This document shows, piece after piece, positions 1-6,436 of a stretch of 35,081 nt of DNA (position 1 is the first letter of the stretch; each line of letters opens with the position of its first letter). The notes below the pieces were generated by a model. That model saw nothing but the letters and a program-made list of their open reading frames with translations, ran no database searches and was not told where the DNA came from. The position numbers and the translations under genes are program-made. Origin of the DNA: Bacteroidota bacterium (GTDB lineage Bacteria > Chloroflexota > Anaerolineae > Aggregatilineales > Phototrophicaceae); assembly GCA_027492915.1 (NCBI GenBank), contig JAPUDW010000425.1, positions 1 through 35,081 on the forward strand, in the 5' to 3' direction.

Positions 1-55
1 ATTCCAGACTCGCGGTGAGTAGCCAATAGTTGCAAAGTCGCATAATCTGATACAT
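1..55. repeat. 55-bp direct repeat, copy 1
   Basis: The first 55 bases of the window are identical, in the same orientation, to 31067-31121; identity stops at base 56 (c here, t in the other copy). Copy 1 may extend to the left beyond the window. No reading frame or tRNA-like structure was recognised in it. The exact length, and its position at the very edge, also fit an assembly-graph overlap of k=55. Confidence 0.9.
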
Positions 56-220
56 CTCGACATCGGAATTCGAGCCAGTTCTCATAGTTGGGTGTGCATC
101 GATGCCGCCTTAAACTATTTCCCAAATGGCTTCGTTACAAAACTGTACAATAACCCCTATGACTTGCGCGTATCATACGCTGTGGATGAAAATAGCCCTA
201 ACTACGATGAGGTAAAGATC

Positions 221-1183
221 ATGTCCCTCTACCCTTTACTACTTAACCCCTCACTTCATGTCAAAGTGTGGGGTGGGCGCAAACTCGAAACGATTATCGG
301 CAAGCAACTGCCCACCGACGAACCTTACGGCGAGTCGTGGGAAATGCACGACACCGCGACTGTGGCGAATGGTTCGCTCGCCGGACGCACGGTTGGCGAC
401 CTGTTGAAGGAATATGGCGTGGCGCTGGTCGGCAGCAAAAACAACCCCGCCGACGGCTTCCCCTTGCTAGCAAAAATTCTTGACCCATCGGATTGGCTGT
501 CGGTGCAGGTACACCCCAACGACGAGCAAGCACGCGAACTCGAAGGCGACCCGCGCGGTAAAACCGAGGCGTGGTATGTACTGTATGCCGAGCCGGGGGC
601 GAAGCTGGTGAAGGCCGTCAAGCCGGGGACAACCCGCGAGGCGATGGCACAGGCGATCCGCGATAACACGCTGGAAAACCTGCTGGTGTATGACGAAGCG
701 GTGGCGGGGGATGTGCTGCTGAACAACGCTGGCGGCATCCATGCGCTGGGGCCGGGGATCGTCATTTATGAGATTCAGCAGTCGTCGGATGTGACCTACC
801 GTTTGTACGATTGGGGTCGGATGGACTTGAACGGGCAGCCGCGCACCCTGCACATTGACAAAGGGGTGAAGGTATCCAATATGGAAGTCATCCCGCCGAT
901 TACACATACGGCAGGCAACACCCTGCCCGTGGTGGACGTGGTACAGTCGCCGTACTTTGTGACGCTGCTGCACCAGTTGAACCCGCGCAACGGCACACGG
1001 ATTACACTCGATACACACGGCGACCAATTCCATATCCTGACGTGTATTGAGGGCGAGGCGACCGTAACGGCGGGCGAGATCAGTGTGGCGTTCAAGTTGG
1101 GGCAGACGGTATTGATACCCGCCAACCAAGGTGAATATACGTTATCAGGCACGGCGCGGGTGCTGCGTTCGTTCCAACCTTAA
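221..1183 (+). CDS. manA: Mannose-6-phosphate isomerase, type I (short Bacillus-like form)
   Basis: Zinc enzyme interconverting mannose 6-phosphate and fructose 6-phosphate, cytoplasmic, feeding mannose into glycolysis or GDP-mannose synthesis. The 320-residue product has the family's ordered metal-site motifs: VQVHPND (His98), GKTEAWYVL (Glu116) and GGIHALG (His174), followed by DWGR with the conserved Arg near 200. Length fits the roughly 315-residue single-domain class rather than the longer enterobacterial enzyme. The frame is open upstream to 92, but ATG 221 is preferred: it carries GAGG at 209-212 and starts at the family-typical N-terminus (LNPSLHVKVWGG). A YciI-like gene follows after 45 nt. 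Family knowledge plus visible motifs make the call strong; physiological pathway is inferred. Confidence 0.93.
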   Translation: MSLYPLLLNPSLHVKVWGGRKLETIIGKQLPTDEPYGESWEMHDTATVANGSLAGRTVGDLLKEYGVALVGSKNNPADGFPLLAKILDPSDWLSVQVHPNDEQARELEGDPRGKTEAWYVLYAEPGAKLVKAVKPGTTREAMAQAIRDNTLENLLVYDEAVAGDVLLNNAGGIHALGPGIVIYEIQQSSDVTYRLYDWGRMDLNGQPRTLHIDKGVKVSNMEVIPPITHTAGNTLPVVDVVQSPYFVTLLHQLNPRNGTRITLDTHGDQFHILTCIEGEATVTAGEISVAFKLGQTVLIPANQGEYTLSGTARVLRSFQP

Positions 1184-1228
1184 ATGTGGGACGTACACTG
1201 ACATCGAGGCTTAGTAAGGAAGTACGAG

Positions 1229-1513
1229 TTGAAAACATACGCAGTCCTTTACGAAGTGGGGCGCGGTTGGCAGATGGGCAAGCCGATGGAAGATCAAGCG
1301 CTGGCGGAACACGGCGAATGGCTGCGTTATCTGTACCAGCAGGGTATCTTAATCGAAGGTGGCCCGTACCTTGATGATTCGGGTGGGCTGGCTCTGATTC
1401 GTGCCGAGAATATTGACGCGGCGTGGGAAATCGTCGAGCAAGATCCGGCGGTCATTAATGAGGTGTTTGTGCCAGAAGTCCATCCGTGGTTTCAAGGGAA
1501 TTGGGGCGAATAA
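1229..1513 (+). CDS. YciI-like (YCII-related domain) protein
   Basis: A 94-residue protein with the compact ferredoxin-like YCII fold. Recognisable features are the early conserved His (His28 in ALAEHGEWL), the QQGILIEGGPYLDDSGG segment and the late Asp-Pro (DP, 72-73) before a hydrophobic strand. His and Asp form a putative active-site pair in YciI relatives, but the reaction is generally unknown. It starts at TTG 1229, behind AAGGA at 1216-1220; no in-frame ATG lies near. It ends 2 nt before the next start, so it is probably cotranscribed with manA and the phosphorylase. Family assignment is good; function is not assignable. Confidence 0.82.
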   Translation: MKTYAVLYEVGRGWQMGKPMEDQALAEHGEWLRYLYQQGILIEGGPYLDDSGGLALIRAENIDAAWEIVEQDPAVINEVFVPEVHPWFQGNWGE

Positions 1514-1515
1514 CC

Positions 1516-2175
1516 ATGACACAACTCGCTATACTCACCGACACACCACAAACGGGTGATACCCACGACACCGCCTACGGTACATCCGCGCCAATCGGCT
1601 CTTTAGAAGGTGGCATCCTTGTCACCAGCCCAACCAACGCCGACCCCCGTGCGACCATCCGCGCACTAAAGGATTTGGGCGCAACCCACCTCTGGTTATG
1701 CGAATCGGTAGGATCGCTGTCACCGCTGCTGGAAACGGGCGATTGGGTCGTGGCGGATGATTACATCGACGGTACACGCGGGCAGCACTACACCTATTTC
1801 AGTGAGAAGGCCGGTGGCTATGTGCAGCAAGTACCCGCATTTGATGCAGCCAGCCGCGAGGCGTTGATAAATGTTACACGCAACCCTCACCCTGAATCCC
1901 TCCCCCCTAGGGCACGGGGCTTTAGACGCGGAGTGTATGCCTGTGTGAGCAGCACGCGCTTGGAAACACCCGCCGAGGCCGCATTCTGGGCGCGGGCGGG
2001 CGGGCATGTGGTCGGGCGCTATCTCAGCCCATATCTGACACTGGCACGGGAATTGGAGATGCAGGTGGCGGTACTGGCGCTGGTGACACGCGAGGGCGGG
2101 ACAACGGGTGAAAGTACGGCGTTCGATCAATATGCGACGGTGGTAGGGCAGGCGTGGGCAGCGCTCAATGCTTGA
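1516..2175 (+). CDS. Divergent nucleoside phosphorylase (PNP/MTAP superfamily)
   Basis: A 219-residue protein of the purine nucleoside / methylthioadenosine phosphorylase fold. The match is clearest from residue 139: VYACVSSTRLETPAEAAFW lines up with the family's Y-x-x-x-x-G-P-R-F-E-T-P-A-E block, then GGHVVGRYL replaces the usual D-V-V-G-M-T, followed by LARELEMQVAVLALVT. An earlier GDWVVADDYIDGTRGQHYTYF matches the dimer/ribose region. The GPRFET and GMT motifs are altered, so substrate and activity are uncertain. Residues about 120-136 (TRNPHPESLPPRARGF) are encoded by a copy of the GC-rich palindromic repeat common in this window's intergenic DNA, kept in frame. Start ATG 1516, 2 nt after yciI, weak ribosome site. 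It could be a MTAP-like salvage enzyme or an inactive relative. Confidence 0.72.
   Translation: MTQLAILTDTPQTGDTHDTAYGTSAPIGSLEGGILVTSPTNADPRATIRALKDLGATHLWLCESVGSLSPLLETGDWVVADDYIDGTRGQHYTYFSEKAGGYVQQVPAFDAASREALINVTRNPHPESLPPRARGFRRGVYACVSSTRLETPAEAAFWARAGGHVVGRYLSPYLTLARELEMQVAVLALVTREGGTTGESTAFDQYATVVGQAWAALNA
1882..1922. repeat. GC-rich palindromic repeat lying inside a coding sequence
   Basis: CCCTCACCCTGAATCCC continuing into CCTCCCCCCTAGGGCACGGGG resembles the C-rich repeat units at 2908-2981, 10384-10426 and 12987-13064. Here it is inside the phosphorylase gene and translates in frame without a stop. It looks like a repeat captured by an exon-like in-frame insertion between two conserved blocks. 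Confidence 0.6.
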
Positions 2176-2201
2176 CTCTGCTCCCTGCGTTCGGCTATAC
2201 T
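2172..2201 (+). promoter_or_regulatory. Sigma-70-type promoter of the attenuated GNAT gene
   Basis: TTGACT (2172-2177), overlapping the phosphorylase stop codon, and TATACT (2196-2201) are separated by 18 bp, close to the vegetative consensus. The expected start point is about 2207-2209, which coincides with the ATG of the small leader ORF at 2209, so that ORF would be translated from a leaderless message. Confidence 0.7.
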
Positions 2202-2208
2202 TTGCCAC

Positions 2209-2292
2209 ATGATTAACTATAGCTATTCACCCATGTGCATGATGCAGCGCTTACGTCAGGATAGACGCAGGCGATTGCCCCGTGCGTGGTAA
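2209..2292 (+). CDS. Candidate leaderless leader peptide (27 aa) of an attenuator
   Basis: A 27-codon ORF from ATG 2209 to TAA 2292, reading MINYSYSPMCMM, then QRLRQDRRRRLPRAW. It has no Shine-Dalgarno sequence, but its ATG lies at the predicted transcription start. Within the peptide are a Met-Cys-Met-Met run (codons 9-12) and an Arg-Leu-Arg motif (codons 14-16), then four consecutive Arg. Codons CAG-GAT-AGA-CGC contain GGATAGACG (2259-2267), which can pair over 9 bp (one G-U) with CGTCTGTCC (2318-2326), the left arm of the downstream terminator. An alternative hairpin CGTC/GACG (2254-2257 / 2264-2267) would sequester it. This arrangement is what translation-controlled attenuation needs. Whether the signal is Met/Cys supply, Arg supply or a macrolide-type drug (RLR stalls drug-bound ribosomes in ErmDL) is inference. 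Confidence 0.55.
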   Translation: MINYSYSPMCMMQRLRQDRRRRLPRAW

Positions 2293-2316
2293 ATAACCAA
2301 CACTGGCAACCCTAAA

Positions 2317-2347
2317 CCGTCTGTCCTCATAAGGCAGGCGGTTTTTT
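2317..2347 (+). terminator. Intrinsic terminator in the GNAT leader (attenuator)
   Basis: CCGTCTGTCC (2317-2326), loop TCATAA, then GGCAGGCGG (2333-2341) and six T. The stem is 9 bp with two G-U pairs. It sits between the leader ORF and the acetyltransferase, on the same strand, so it would abort transcription into that gene unless the competing pairing of 2318-2326 with 2259-2267 forms. Confidence 0.8.
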
Positions 2348-2352
2348 ATTCA

Positions 2353-2390
2353 AGTCATCAGCCATCAGTTGACAGTCAACAGTAAACGAT
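2353..2390. repeat. Degenerate short tandem motif (CAGTCA/CAGTTGA type)
   Basis: AGTCATCAGCCATCAGTTG followed by ACAGTCAACAGTAAACGAT is a run of degenerate 6-8 bp units. Similar runs occur at 11951-11976, 12211-12243 and 21514-21535, always between genes. Here it separates the attenuator terminator from the acetyltransferase start. Confidence 0.5.
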
Positions 2391-2404
2391 AGTGGACAAG
2401 TGAA

Positions 2405-2887
2405 ATGATCGAACAGATAAACGAACAGGTTATACGGGCAGCCGTGAGCAGTGATATAGATGCGCTGTTGGCGTTGGATTTGATCGCGCAGGGCGAACCG
2501 CTGCGGCAGGCGTTTATCCGCAAAGCGGTTAACGATGGGCACTGCACCGTGGTTGAGGCGGCGGGGCAAGTAGTGGCCTACCTCATAATGGAGCGCAACT
2601 TTTTCGGCTGGCCGTTCATTGAATTGGTCTACGTCCATGATGATTACCGCAAGCACGGGTACGCGACCACACTGATGCAGCATATCGAGGCGACCTGTGG
2701 AACCGAAAAGCTGTTCACCTCTACCAATCTATCCAACCTACGAATGCAGCGCTTGCTGGAAAAGCTGGGATACACGGTGAGCGGCGTGGTACACAACCTT
2801 GATGAAGGCGACCCGGAAGTGTTTTACTTTAAGCGGCCTGCTCATTTCGGCGGCGAGTCGGGTTATAATACGGCGCAGTCAAAATAG
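2405..2887 (+). CDS. GNAT family N-acetyltransferase
   Basis: A 160-residue acetyltransferase using acetyl-CoA; target unknown. The single GNAT domain has an N-terminal IRAAVSSDIDALLALD strand-helix, the central IELVYVHDDYRKHGYATTL block whose R-x-x-G-x-A loop (residues 82-87) binds the CoA pyrophosphate, and a C-terminal FTSTNLSN...LLEKLGY...NLDEGDPEVFYFKR. The end motif (S-G-x-x-x-N-L-D-E-G-D-P-E) is shared by a widespread bacterial GNAT subgroup that I recall but cannot name. The start at ATG 2405 has only a weak GGA upstream. The gene lies 57 nt behind an attenuator, so it is probably inducible through translation of the leader peptide; a drug- or stress-response role is an inference from that layout. 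Confidence 0.85.
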   Translation: MIEQINEQVIRAAVSSDIDALLALDLIAQGEPLRQAFIRKAVNDGHCTVVEAAGQVVAYLIMERNFFGWPFIELVYVHDDYRKHGYATTLMQHIEATCGTEKLFTSTNLSNLRMQRLLEKLGYTVSGVVHNLDEGDPEVFYFKRPAHFGGESGYNTAQSK

Positions 2888-2907
2888 GTGGTTGTGAGTA
2901 TCAGCTG

Positions 2908-2981
2908 ACCCCCACCCTAACCCTCCCCCGCAAGCAAGGGAGGGAATAAATACAGCATAAATGCCTAACAACTTCCGAGAC
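2908..2981. repeat. Interspersed palindromic repeat, long form
   Basis: A C-rich arm CCCACCCTAACCCTCCCCC, then GCAAGCAAGGGAGGG, then AATAAATAC and a tail ending ACAACTTCCGAGA. The copy at 12987-13064 shares GGGAGG, AATAAATAC and ACAACTTACGAGA in the same order, so the repeat unit is about 75 bp rather than just the hairpin. Confidence 0.7.
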
Positions 2982-3057
2982 AATACGATTATTCGACATT
3001 TACCGGATTAACAACACGCTCAGAGACGAGCCTAAACACGAAGGACATCGAACGACC

Positions 3058-4890
3058 ATGACCCAACCTAAAACGATACATGTTTCCGTCGCGTGGCCGT
3101 ATGCCAACGGCGATTTACACGTCGGGCATCTGGCGGGGGCGTACTTACCCGCTGATATTTTCGCCCGTTACCACCGGTTGAAGGGCAACCGCGTGCTGAT
3201 GGTTTCCGGCTCGGACAGCCACGGTACGCCGATTTCAGTCGAGGCGGATAAGCGTGGCATTCCGGCGCGGGAAGTGTTCGAACATTACCACGAACGCTTC
3301 TTGTTGACGCAGCAGAAAATCGGCATCACCTACGACCTGTTTACGCACACCGACACCGAGAATCATCATAAGGTGACACAGGATTTCTTCCTCAAGCTGC
3401 TGGAAAACGGCTGCCTGTACAAAGAAACCCAGCAGTTGATGTACAGCGAATTAGAGAAGCGCTTTCTGCCCGACCGTTATGTTGAGGGTGAATGTTACAT
3501 CTGCCACTACGCCAACGCACGCGGCGACCAATGTGACAACTGCGGCAACCTGTTGGACGCGACCAAACTGATTAACCCGCGCAACAAGGGCAATCCGGCA
3601 GATAAGCTGATCGTGCGCGAAAGCGAACATTTCTTTCTCGATTTGGAACGGTTTGAGCCGGAACTGATCGAGTATTTGGATAAACACGAGTCGCACTGGC
3701 GGACGAACGTGGTGCGCTTCAGCCGCAATTTCATTACGGATGGGCTGCATGGTCGCCCGATCACCCGCGACATTGACTGGGGTGTGGATGTGCCGCTGGA
3801 TGGGTGGGGTAACAAGAAGCTCTACGTGTGGTTCGACGCGGTAATCGGTTACTTCTCCGCCAGCCTTGAATGGGCGAAGAACAACGGGCAGCCGGATGCA
3901 TGGAAGGATTGGTGGTACAACCCCGAAGCCGAGATTTATAACTTCATCGGCAAGGACAATATCCCCTTTCACACCATCATCTGGCAGTCGGAACTGCTGG
4001 GCGTAGACGGTATCTACAACGGTGATGAGGACGGCATCGGTAAGCACTACGATGCCCACCTGCAACTGCCGTATGATGTGCCTGCCAACGAGTTCATGAA
4101 CATTGAAGGCGACAAGTTTTCTAAGAGCCGCAATTGGGCGATCTGGCTGCCGGATATTCTGGAACGTTACCAGCCGGACGCGGTGCGCTACTATACCGCC
4201 GCGACCTTCCCCGAAAGCGCCGACAGTGACTTTAACTGGGACGGTTTCTTGAACCGTGTGAACGGTGAACTGCTGGCGGCGTGGGGCAACCTCGCCAACC
4301 GTATGTTGAGCTTTGCCTACAAGCGCTTCGACGGTCGGGTGCCAACCATCGACCTCGCTAAGCTGACGGCAGATGATAAGGCGATCCTCGAAAAGTCGGA
4401 AGCGGCGTTTGAGAACATCGGCGGGTTGATCGAAGCGGTGAAGCTGAAAGAAGCGCTGACACAAACCATGACGCTGGTGCGCGAGAGCAACGCTTACCTC
4501 GACAAGCGTGCACCGTGGAAGGCGATCAAGGAAAACCCCGACGACGCGGCGCTCTCGGTGTATACCGTGCTGCGGGTGATCGACAACCTGAAAACGGTTC
4601 TCTCGCCCTTCCTGCCATTCACCTCGCAGAAGGTGCATGAGTTCCTCGGCTACGAGGGGCAGTTGTTCGGCGAGCAAAAGATCGTTGAGTACACCGAGCC
4701 GAACCGCCCGCACAAGGGGTTGATCTATGACGGCAGCAAGGCGATTGGCACATGGGCAAAAAGCGACCTGCAACCGGGGCAGATTCTGCGTGAACCTACG
4801 CCGTTGATCGTGAAGTTGGAGCCGGAAATCGTGGATAAGGAACGCGCCTACCTCGGTGCCGTGCGCGAGGAACACGCGATTGTGGTGTAA
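3058..4890 (+). CDS. metG: Methionyl-tRNA synthetase
   Basis: Charges tRNA-Met with methionine in the cytoplasm. The 610-residue protein has the class I signatures: HVGH at 21-24 (HIGH motif, after VAWPYANGDL), the GSDSHGTPI block at 51-59, and KFSKS at 353-357 (KMSKS motif). The connective-peptide domain has a single zinc knuckle with Cys146, Cys149, Cys159 and Cys162. An anticodon-binding helical domain follows from about 400. There is no C-terminal tRNA-binding EMAP/Trbp111 domain, a common shortened form. ATG 3058 is preceded by AAGGA about 12 nt upstream. It follows a repeat-bearing gap of 170 nt, so it is probably transcribed independently of the upstream acetyltransferase. No T-box was seen. 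Confidence 0.97.
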   Translation: MTQPKTIHVSVAWPYANGDLHVGHLAGAYLPADIFARYHRLKGNRVLMVSGSDSHGTPISVEADKRGIPAREVFEHYHERFLLTQQKIGITYDLFTHTDTENHHKVTQDFFLKLLENGCLYKETQQLMYSELEKRFLPDRYVEGECYICHYANARGDQCDNCGNLLDATKLINPRNKGNPADKLIVRESEHFFLDLERFEPELIEYLDKHESHWRTNVVRFSRNFITDGLHGRPITRDIDWGVDVPLDGWGNKKLYVWFDAVIGYFSASLEWAKNNGQPDAWKDWWYNPEAEIYNFIGKDNIPFHTIIWQSELLGVDGIYNGDEDGIGKHYDAHLQLPYDVPANEFMNIEGDKFSKSRNWAIWLPDILERYQPDAVRYYTAATFPESADSDFNWDGFLNRVNGELLAAWGNLANRMLSFAYKRFDGRVPTIDLAKLTADDKAILEKSEAAFENIGGLIEAVKLKEALTQTMTLVRESNAYLDKRAPWKAIKENPDDAALSVYTVLRVIDNLKTVLSPFLPFTSQKVHEFLGYEGQLFGEQKIVEYTEPNRPHKGLIYDGSKAIGTWAKSDLQPGQILREPTPLIVKLEPEIVDKERAYLGAVREEHAIVV

Positions 4891-4901
4891 GACGGGGATT
4901 T

Positions 4902-4957
4902 AACGCAAAGACACGGGAGGCTTCGCACAGGCGCAAAGACACAGAGGACGCAAAGGG
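4902..4957. repeat. CGCAAAGACAC-type interspersed repeat
   Basis: CGCAAAGACAC occurs at 4904-4914 and 4932-4942, and CGCAAAGG at 4949-4956, in the gap between metG and the next gene. A degraded relative (ACCGCCAAAG...ACACAAAGGCATAAGG) lies at 21551-21585. Such AACGCAAAGACGC strings are scattered through many Chloroflexota and cyanobacterial genomes. Confidence 0.55.
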
Positions 4958-5002
4958 GTGTATCGGGGACGGTATGCCCTTTTATATCACAGGTAAATTG
5001 CG

Positions 5003-5656
5003 ATGTTACGTGTTCTAAATTATGCAAATCGTTTGCTTTTTATACTTGCCATAGCAGCGGTTGTCATTTCAATTATTTTCACATTTCTATGGGCGTTATT
5101 CGGGGCGGGTAGCAAACGCATTTTCTTTCCACTCATCTTTGCCCCAACTTTCTTTGAAACCTATTTAATTCTCGCTGTTGTATTATTTTTTATAATAGGA
5201 ATAGCTTATCTTTTCATTGCTACAACTTCATTTTTCTATACCCAGTCTACAAAGATTAAACTGGATAGTAGCTATGGTGCAAAAGCGGTACTACTCATGA
5301 TTTTTCCCTGTATTTTGCCAATCGTTACAGCTGTTGTTTTACTTCTTCTTCCCGGCTCATTTCGCAGTCCATTTGGATATTGGAAAGCAATTAGTACAAC
5401 GAGCCACGAAAATACCCATTATCATTTAGCGTATTACACTCCCGATTCTACAGAAGGAATGTTTAACTATTACTTGTATGCTTGCGATAAATTTGACTTA
5501 TTCTGTGAAGAGATCTATCAAGAATCGGCCTTTACTATTTCCACCCTTATTGGAAATTTTGAAGTAGATATGGCAACTTTGCACTCCGACCCCGCCGCGC
5601 ACACCGTCACGCTAGCAATCAACGGTAAGGCAGTGTACGTGCATGAGGTGAAATAG
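5003..5656 (+). CDS. Small membrane protein with conserved C-terminal tail, paralog A
   Basis: Unrecognised 217-residue protein. Three predicted membrane helices (about 10-34, 52-74, 95-118) are followed by an exported or extracytoplasmic domain with YHLAYYTPDS, a two-Cys motif C-D-x-x-x-x-x-C-x-x-I-Y (LYACDKFDLFCEEIY) and the tail SDPAAHTVTLAINGKAVYVH. Paralogs B (6437) and C (7092) share the helix count, the Cys pair and the tail. The body is AT-rich and unlike its neighbours, while the last 70 nt are GC-rich and nearly identical between paralogs. The Cys pair may form a disulfide. The sequence just upstream (AAAGGGGTGTATC...ATGCCCTTTT) resembles that upstream of paralog B. No function is proposed. 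Confidence 0.8.
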   Translation: MLRVLNYANRLLFILAIAAVVISIIFTFLWALFGAGSKRIFFPLIFAPTFFETYLILAVVLFFIIGIAYLFIATTSFFYTQSTKIKLDSSYGAKAVLLMIFPCILPIVTAVVLLLLPGSFRSPFGYWKAISTTSHENTHYHLAYYTPDSTEGMFNYYLYACDKFDLFCEEIYQESAFTISTLIGNFEVDMATLHSDPAAHTVTLAINGKAVYVHEVK

Positions 5657-5675
5657 GTGCAATTTGCACTATAAT
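5657..5675 (+). promoter_or_regulatory. Candidate autoregulatory operator and -10 of the toxin-antitoxin pair
   Basis: A perfect 13-bp dyad GTGCAA-t-TTGCAC (5657-5669) directly abuts TATAAT (5670-5675); another TTGCA half-site follows at 5678-5682. No good -35 is visible. A dyad overlapping the promoter core is the usual binding site of a ribbon-helix-helix antitoxin that represses its own operon. Confidence 0.6.
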
Positions 5676-5702
5676 GGTTGCAAAAGCGAAAGGTGGATTA
5701 GG

Positions 5703-5972
5703 ATGGCGCAACTTTTTCTGCTTGATACCCCTGTAAGCGAAAATGAGCGCGAACAGCTTGAGGCACAAGCCCATGAACGCGGCTACAAAACGGTAGGTGA
5801 ATATCTTTTGGCGCTTGCCAAGGCGGATGCTCAAATAACATCAATTGATGAAGATGACCCGATTGACGTTGCAGGCCAGCTACGCAATGCACTGGAGGAT
5901 ATGAAGGCAGGGCGCGTTTATCCTTATGACAAGCTGCGTGAAATGCTTGAAGATGACAAAACCAGCGATTAA
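5703..5972 (+). CDS. Ribbon-helix-helix antitoxin (ParD-like)
   Basis: An 89-residue acidic protein that likely binds operator DNA and neutralises the RelE/ParE-type toxin next to it. The N-terminus (FLLDTPVSENEREQLEAQA, then HERGYKTVGEYLLALAKAD) has the strand-helix-helix pattern of a ribbon-helix-helix domain; the C-terminal half (DPIDVAGQLRNALEDMKAG to LREMLEDDKTSD) is acidic and would wrap the toxin. The chosen ATG 5703 has AAGGTGG upstream at 5690-5696; the frame is open back to 5664 but that stretch covers the putative promoter. It overlaps the toxin start by 20 nt, so the two are translationally coupled. Confidence 0.72.
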   Translation: MAQLFLLDTPVSENEREQLEAQAHERGYKTVGEYLLALAKADAQITSIDEDDPIDVAGQLRNALEDMKAGRVYPYDKLREMLEDDKTSD

Positions 5973-6306
5973 TGTTAGCTTCGCGCAGACTTTTCTAAGC
6001 GATATTAAGCGCCTGAAAAAGAAATATCGCCATGTCATAGATGATGTCGACAACTTAGTTGAACAGCTACGAGATGGTGAAACCCCCGGTGATCAAATCC
6101 CAGATGTAGGCTATAACGCTTACAAAGTGCGGGTAAAAAGCAGTGATCTTGCGAAAGGTAAAAGCGGCGGTTTCCGCGTTATTTACTACGTTGAAACCAA
6201 TACCGACCGTATTTTGCTCACGATCTATATTAAAAATGAGCGTACAGATATTAGCCCTGCTGAAATTGCAGCTTTAATCCGCGAAGTCTTATCTTCAGAC
6301 AATTAG
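5953..6306 (+). CDS. RelE/ParE superfamily toxin
   Basis: A 117-residue basic protein, probably a ribosome-dependent mRNA endonuclease or a gyrase poison. It has the RelE/ParE order: N-terminal helix pair FLSDIKRLKKKYRHVIDDVD, the core YKVRVKSSDLAKGKSGGFRV with IYYVETNTDRILLTIYIKNE, and a C-terminal helix SPAEIAALIREVL. The R-V-I-Y-Y then I-Y-x-K-x-E pattern is typical of RelE/HigB-like toxins. ATG 5953 lies inside the antitoxin gene; an upstream ATG at 5926 is possible but adds non-family residues. Eight nt after its stop begins an orphan copy of the membrane-protein tail, suggesting that the pair replaced or displaced the body of a fourth paralog. Confidence 0.8.
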   Translation: MTKPAINVSFAQTFLSDIKRLKKKYRHVIDDVDNLVEQLRDGETPGDQIPDVGYNAYKVRVKSSDLAKGKSGGFRVIYYVETNTDRILLTIYIKNERTDISPAEIAALIREVLSSDN

Positions 6307-6313
6307 TTTTCAT

Positions 6314-6338
6314 GGTGTACGCGCATGAGGTAAGGTAA
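6314..6338 (+). pseudogene. Orphan 3' tail of the membrane-protein family
   Basis: GGTGTACGCGCATGAGGT matches the end of paralog B at 17 of 18 positions, and continues to a stop, reading VYAHEVR* against VYVHEVK in paralogs A and B. No upstream part of the gene remains: the toxin stop codon is 8 nt before it. It is followed by the leader sequence of paralog B. Confidence 0.75.
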
Positions 6339-6356
6339 AGATAAAGGGTGTATCCG

Positions 6357-6377
6357 AAAGGGCATGTCCCTTTTTGT
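6357..6377 (+). terminator. Short intrinsic terminator after the toxin gene
   Basis: AAAGGG (6357-6362), loop CATGT, CCCTTT (6368-6373), then TTGTTTT. A short but perfect stem with a T-rich tail. The sequence GGTGTATC...GGCATGTCCCTTTT also resembles 4957-4984 upstream of paralog A, so it is part of a repeated leader. Confidence 0.5.
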
Positions 6378-6436
6378 TTTGGGGGAAATTAAACTAGAGG
6401 TGTATATTCCAAATAGATCATAAACAGATATATGGA

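Noticed and set aside
92..220. N-terminal extension of manA from 92
   Set aside because: The added 43 residues are not family-like, and the ATG at 221 has a good ribosome site and the canonical N-terminus.
56..220. tRNA gene or attachment site next to the 55-bp repeat
   Set aside because: No cloverleaf, no T-loop sequence and no CCA end were found, and no integrase is present in the window.
467..1129. 220-residue minus-strand ORF opposite manA
   Set aside because: Antisense shadow of a well-conserved enzyme, no domain.
2888..3057. T-box or SAM riboswitch upstream of metG
   Set aside because: No specifier hairpin or T-box core sequence; the gap is explained by the interspersed repeat.
3451..4875. 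474-residue minus-strand ORF opposite metG
   Set aside because: It is a shadow of metG, rich in Arg/His/Val without any domain; metG is unambiguous.
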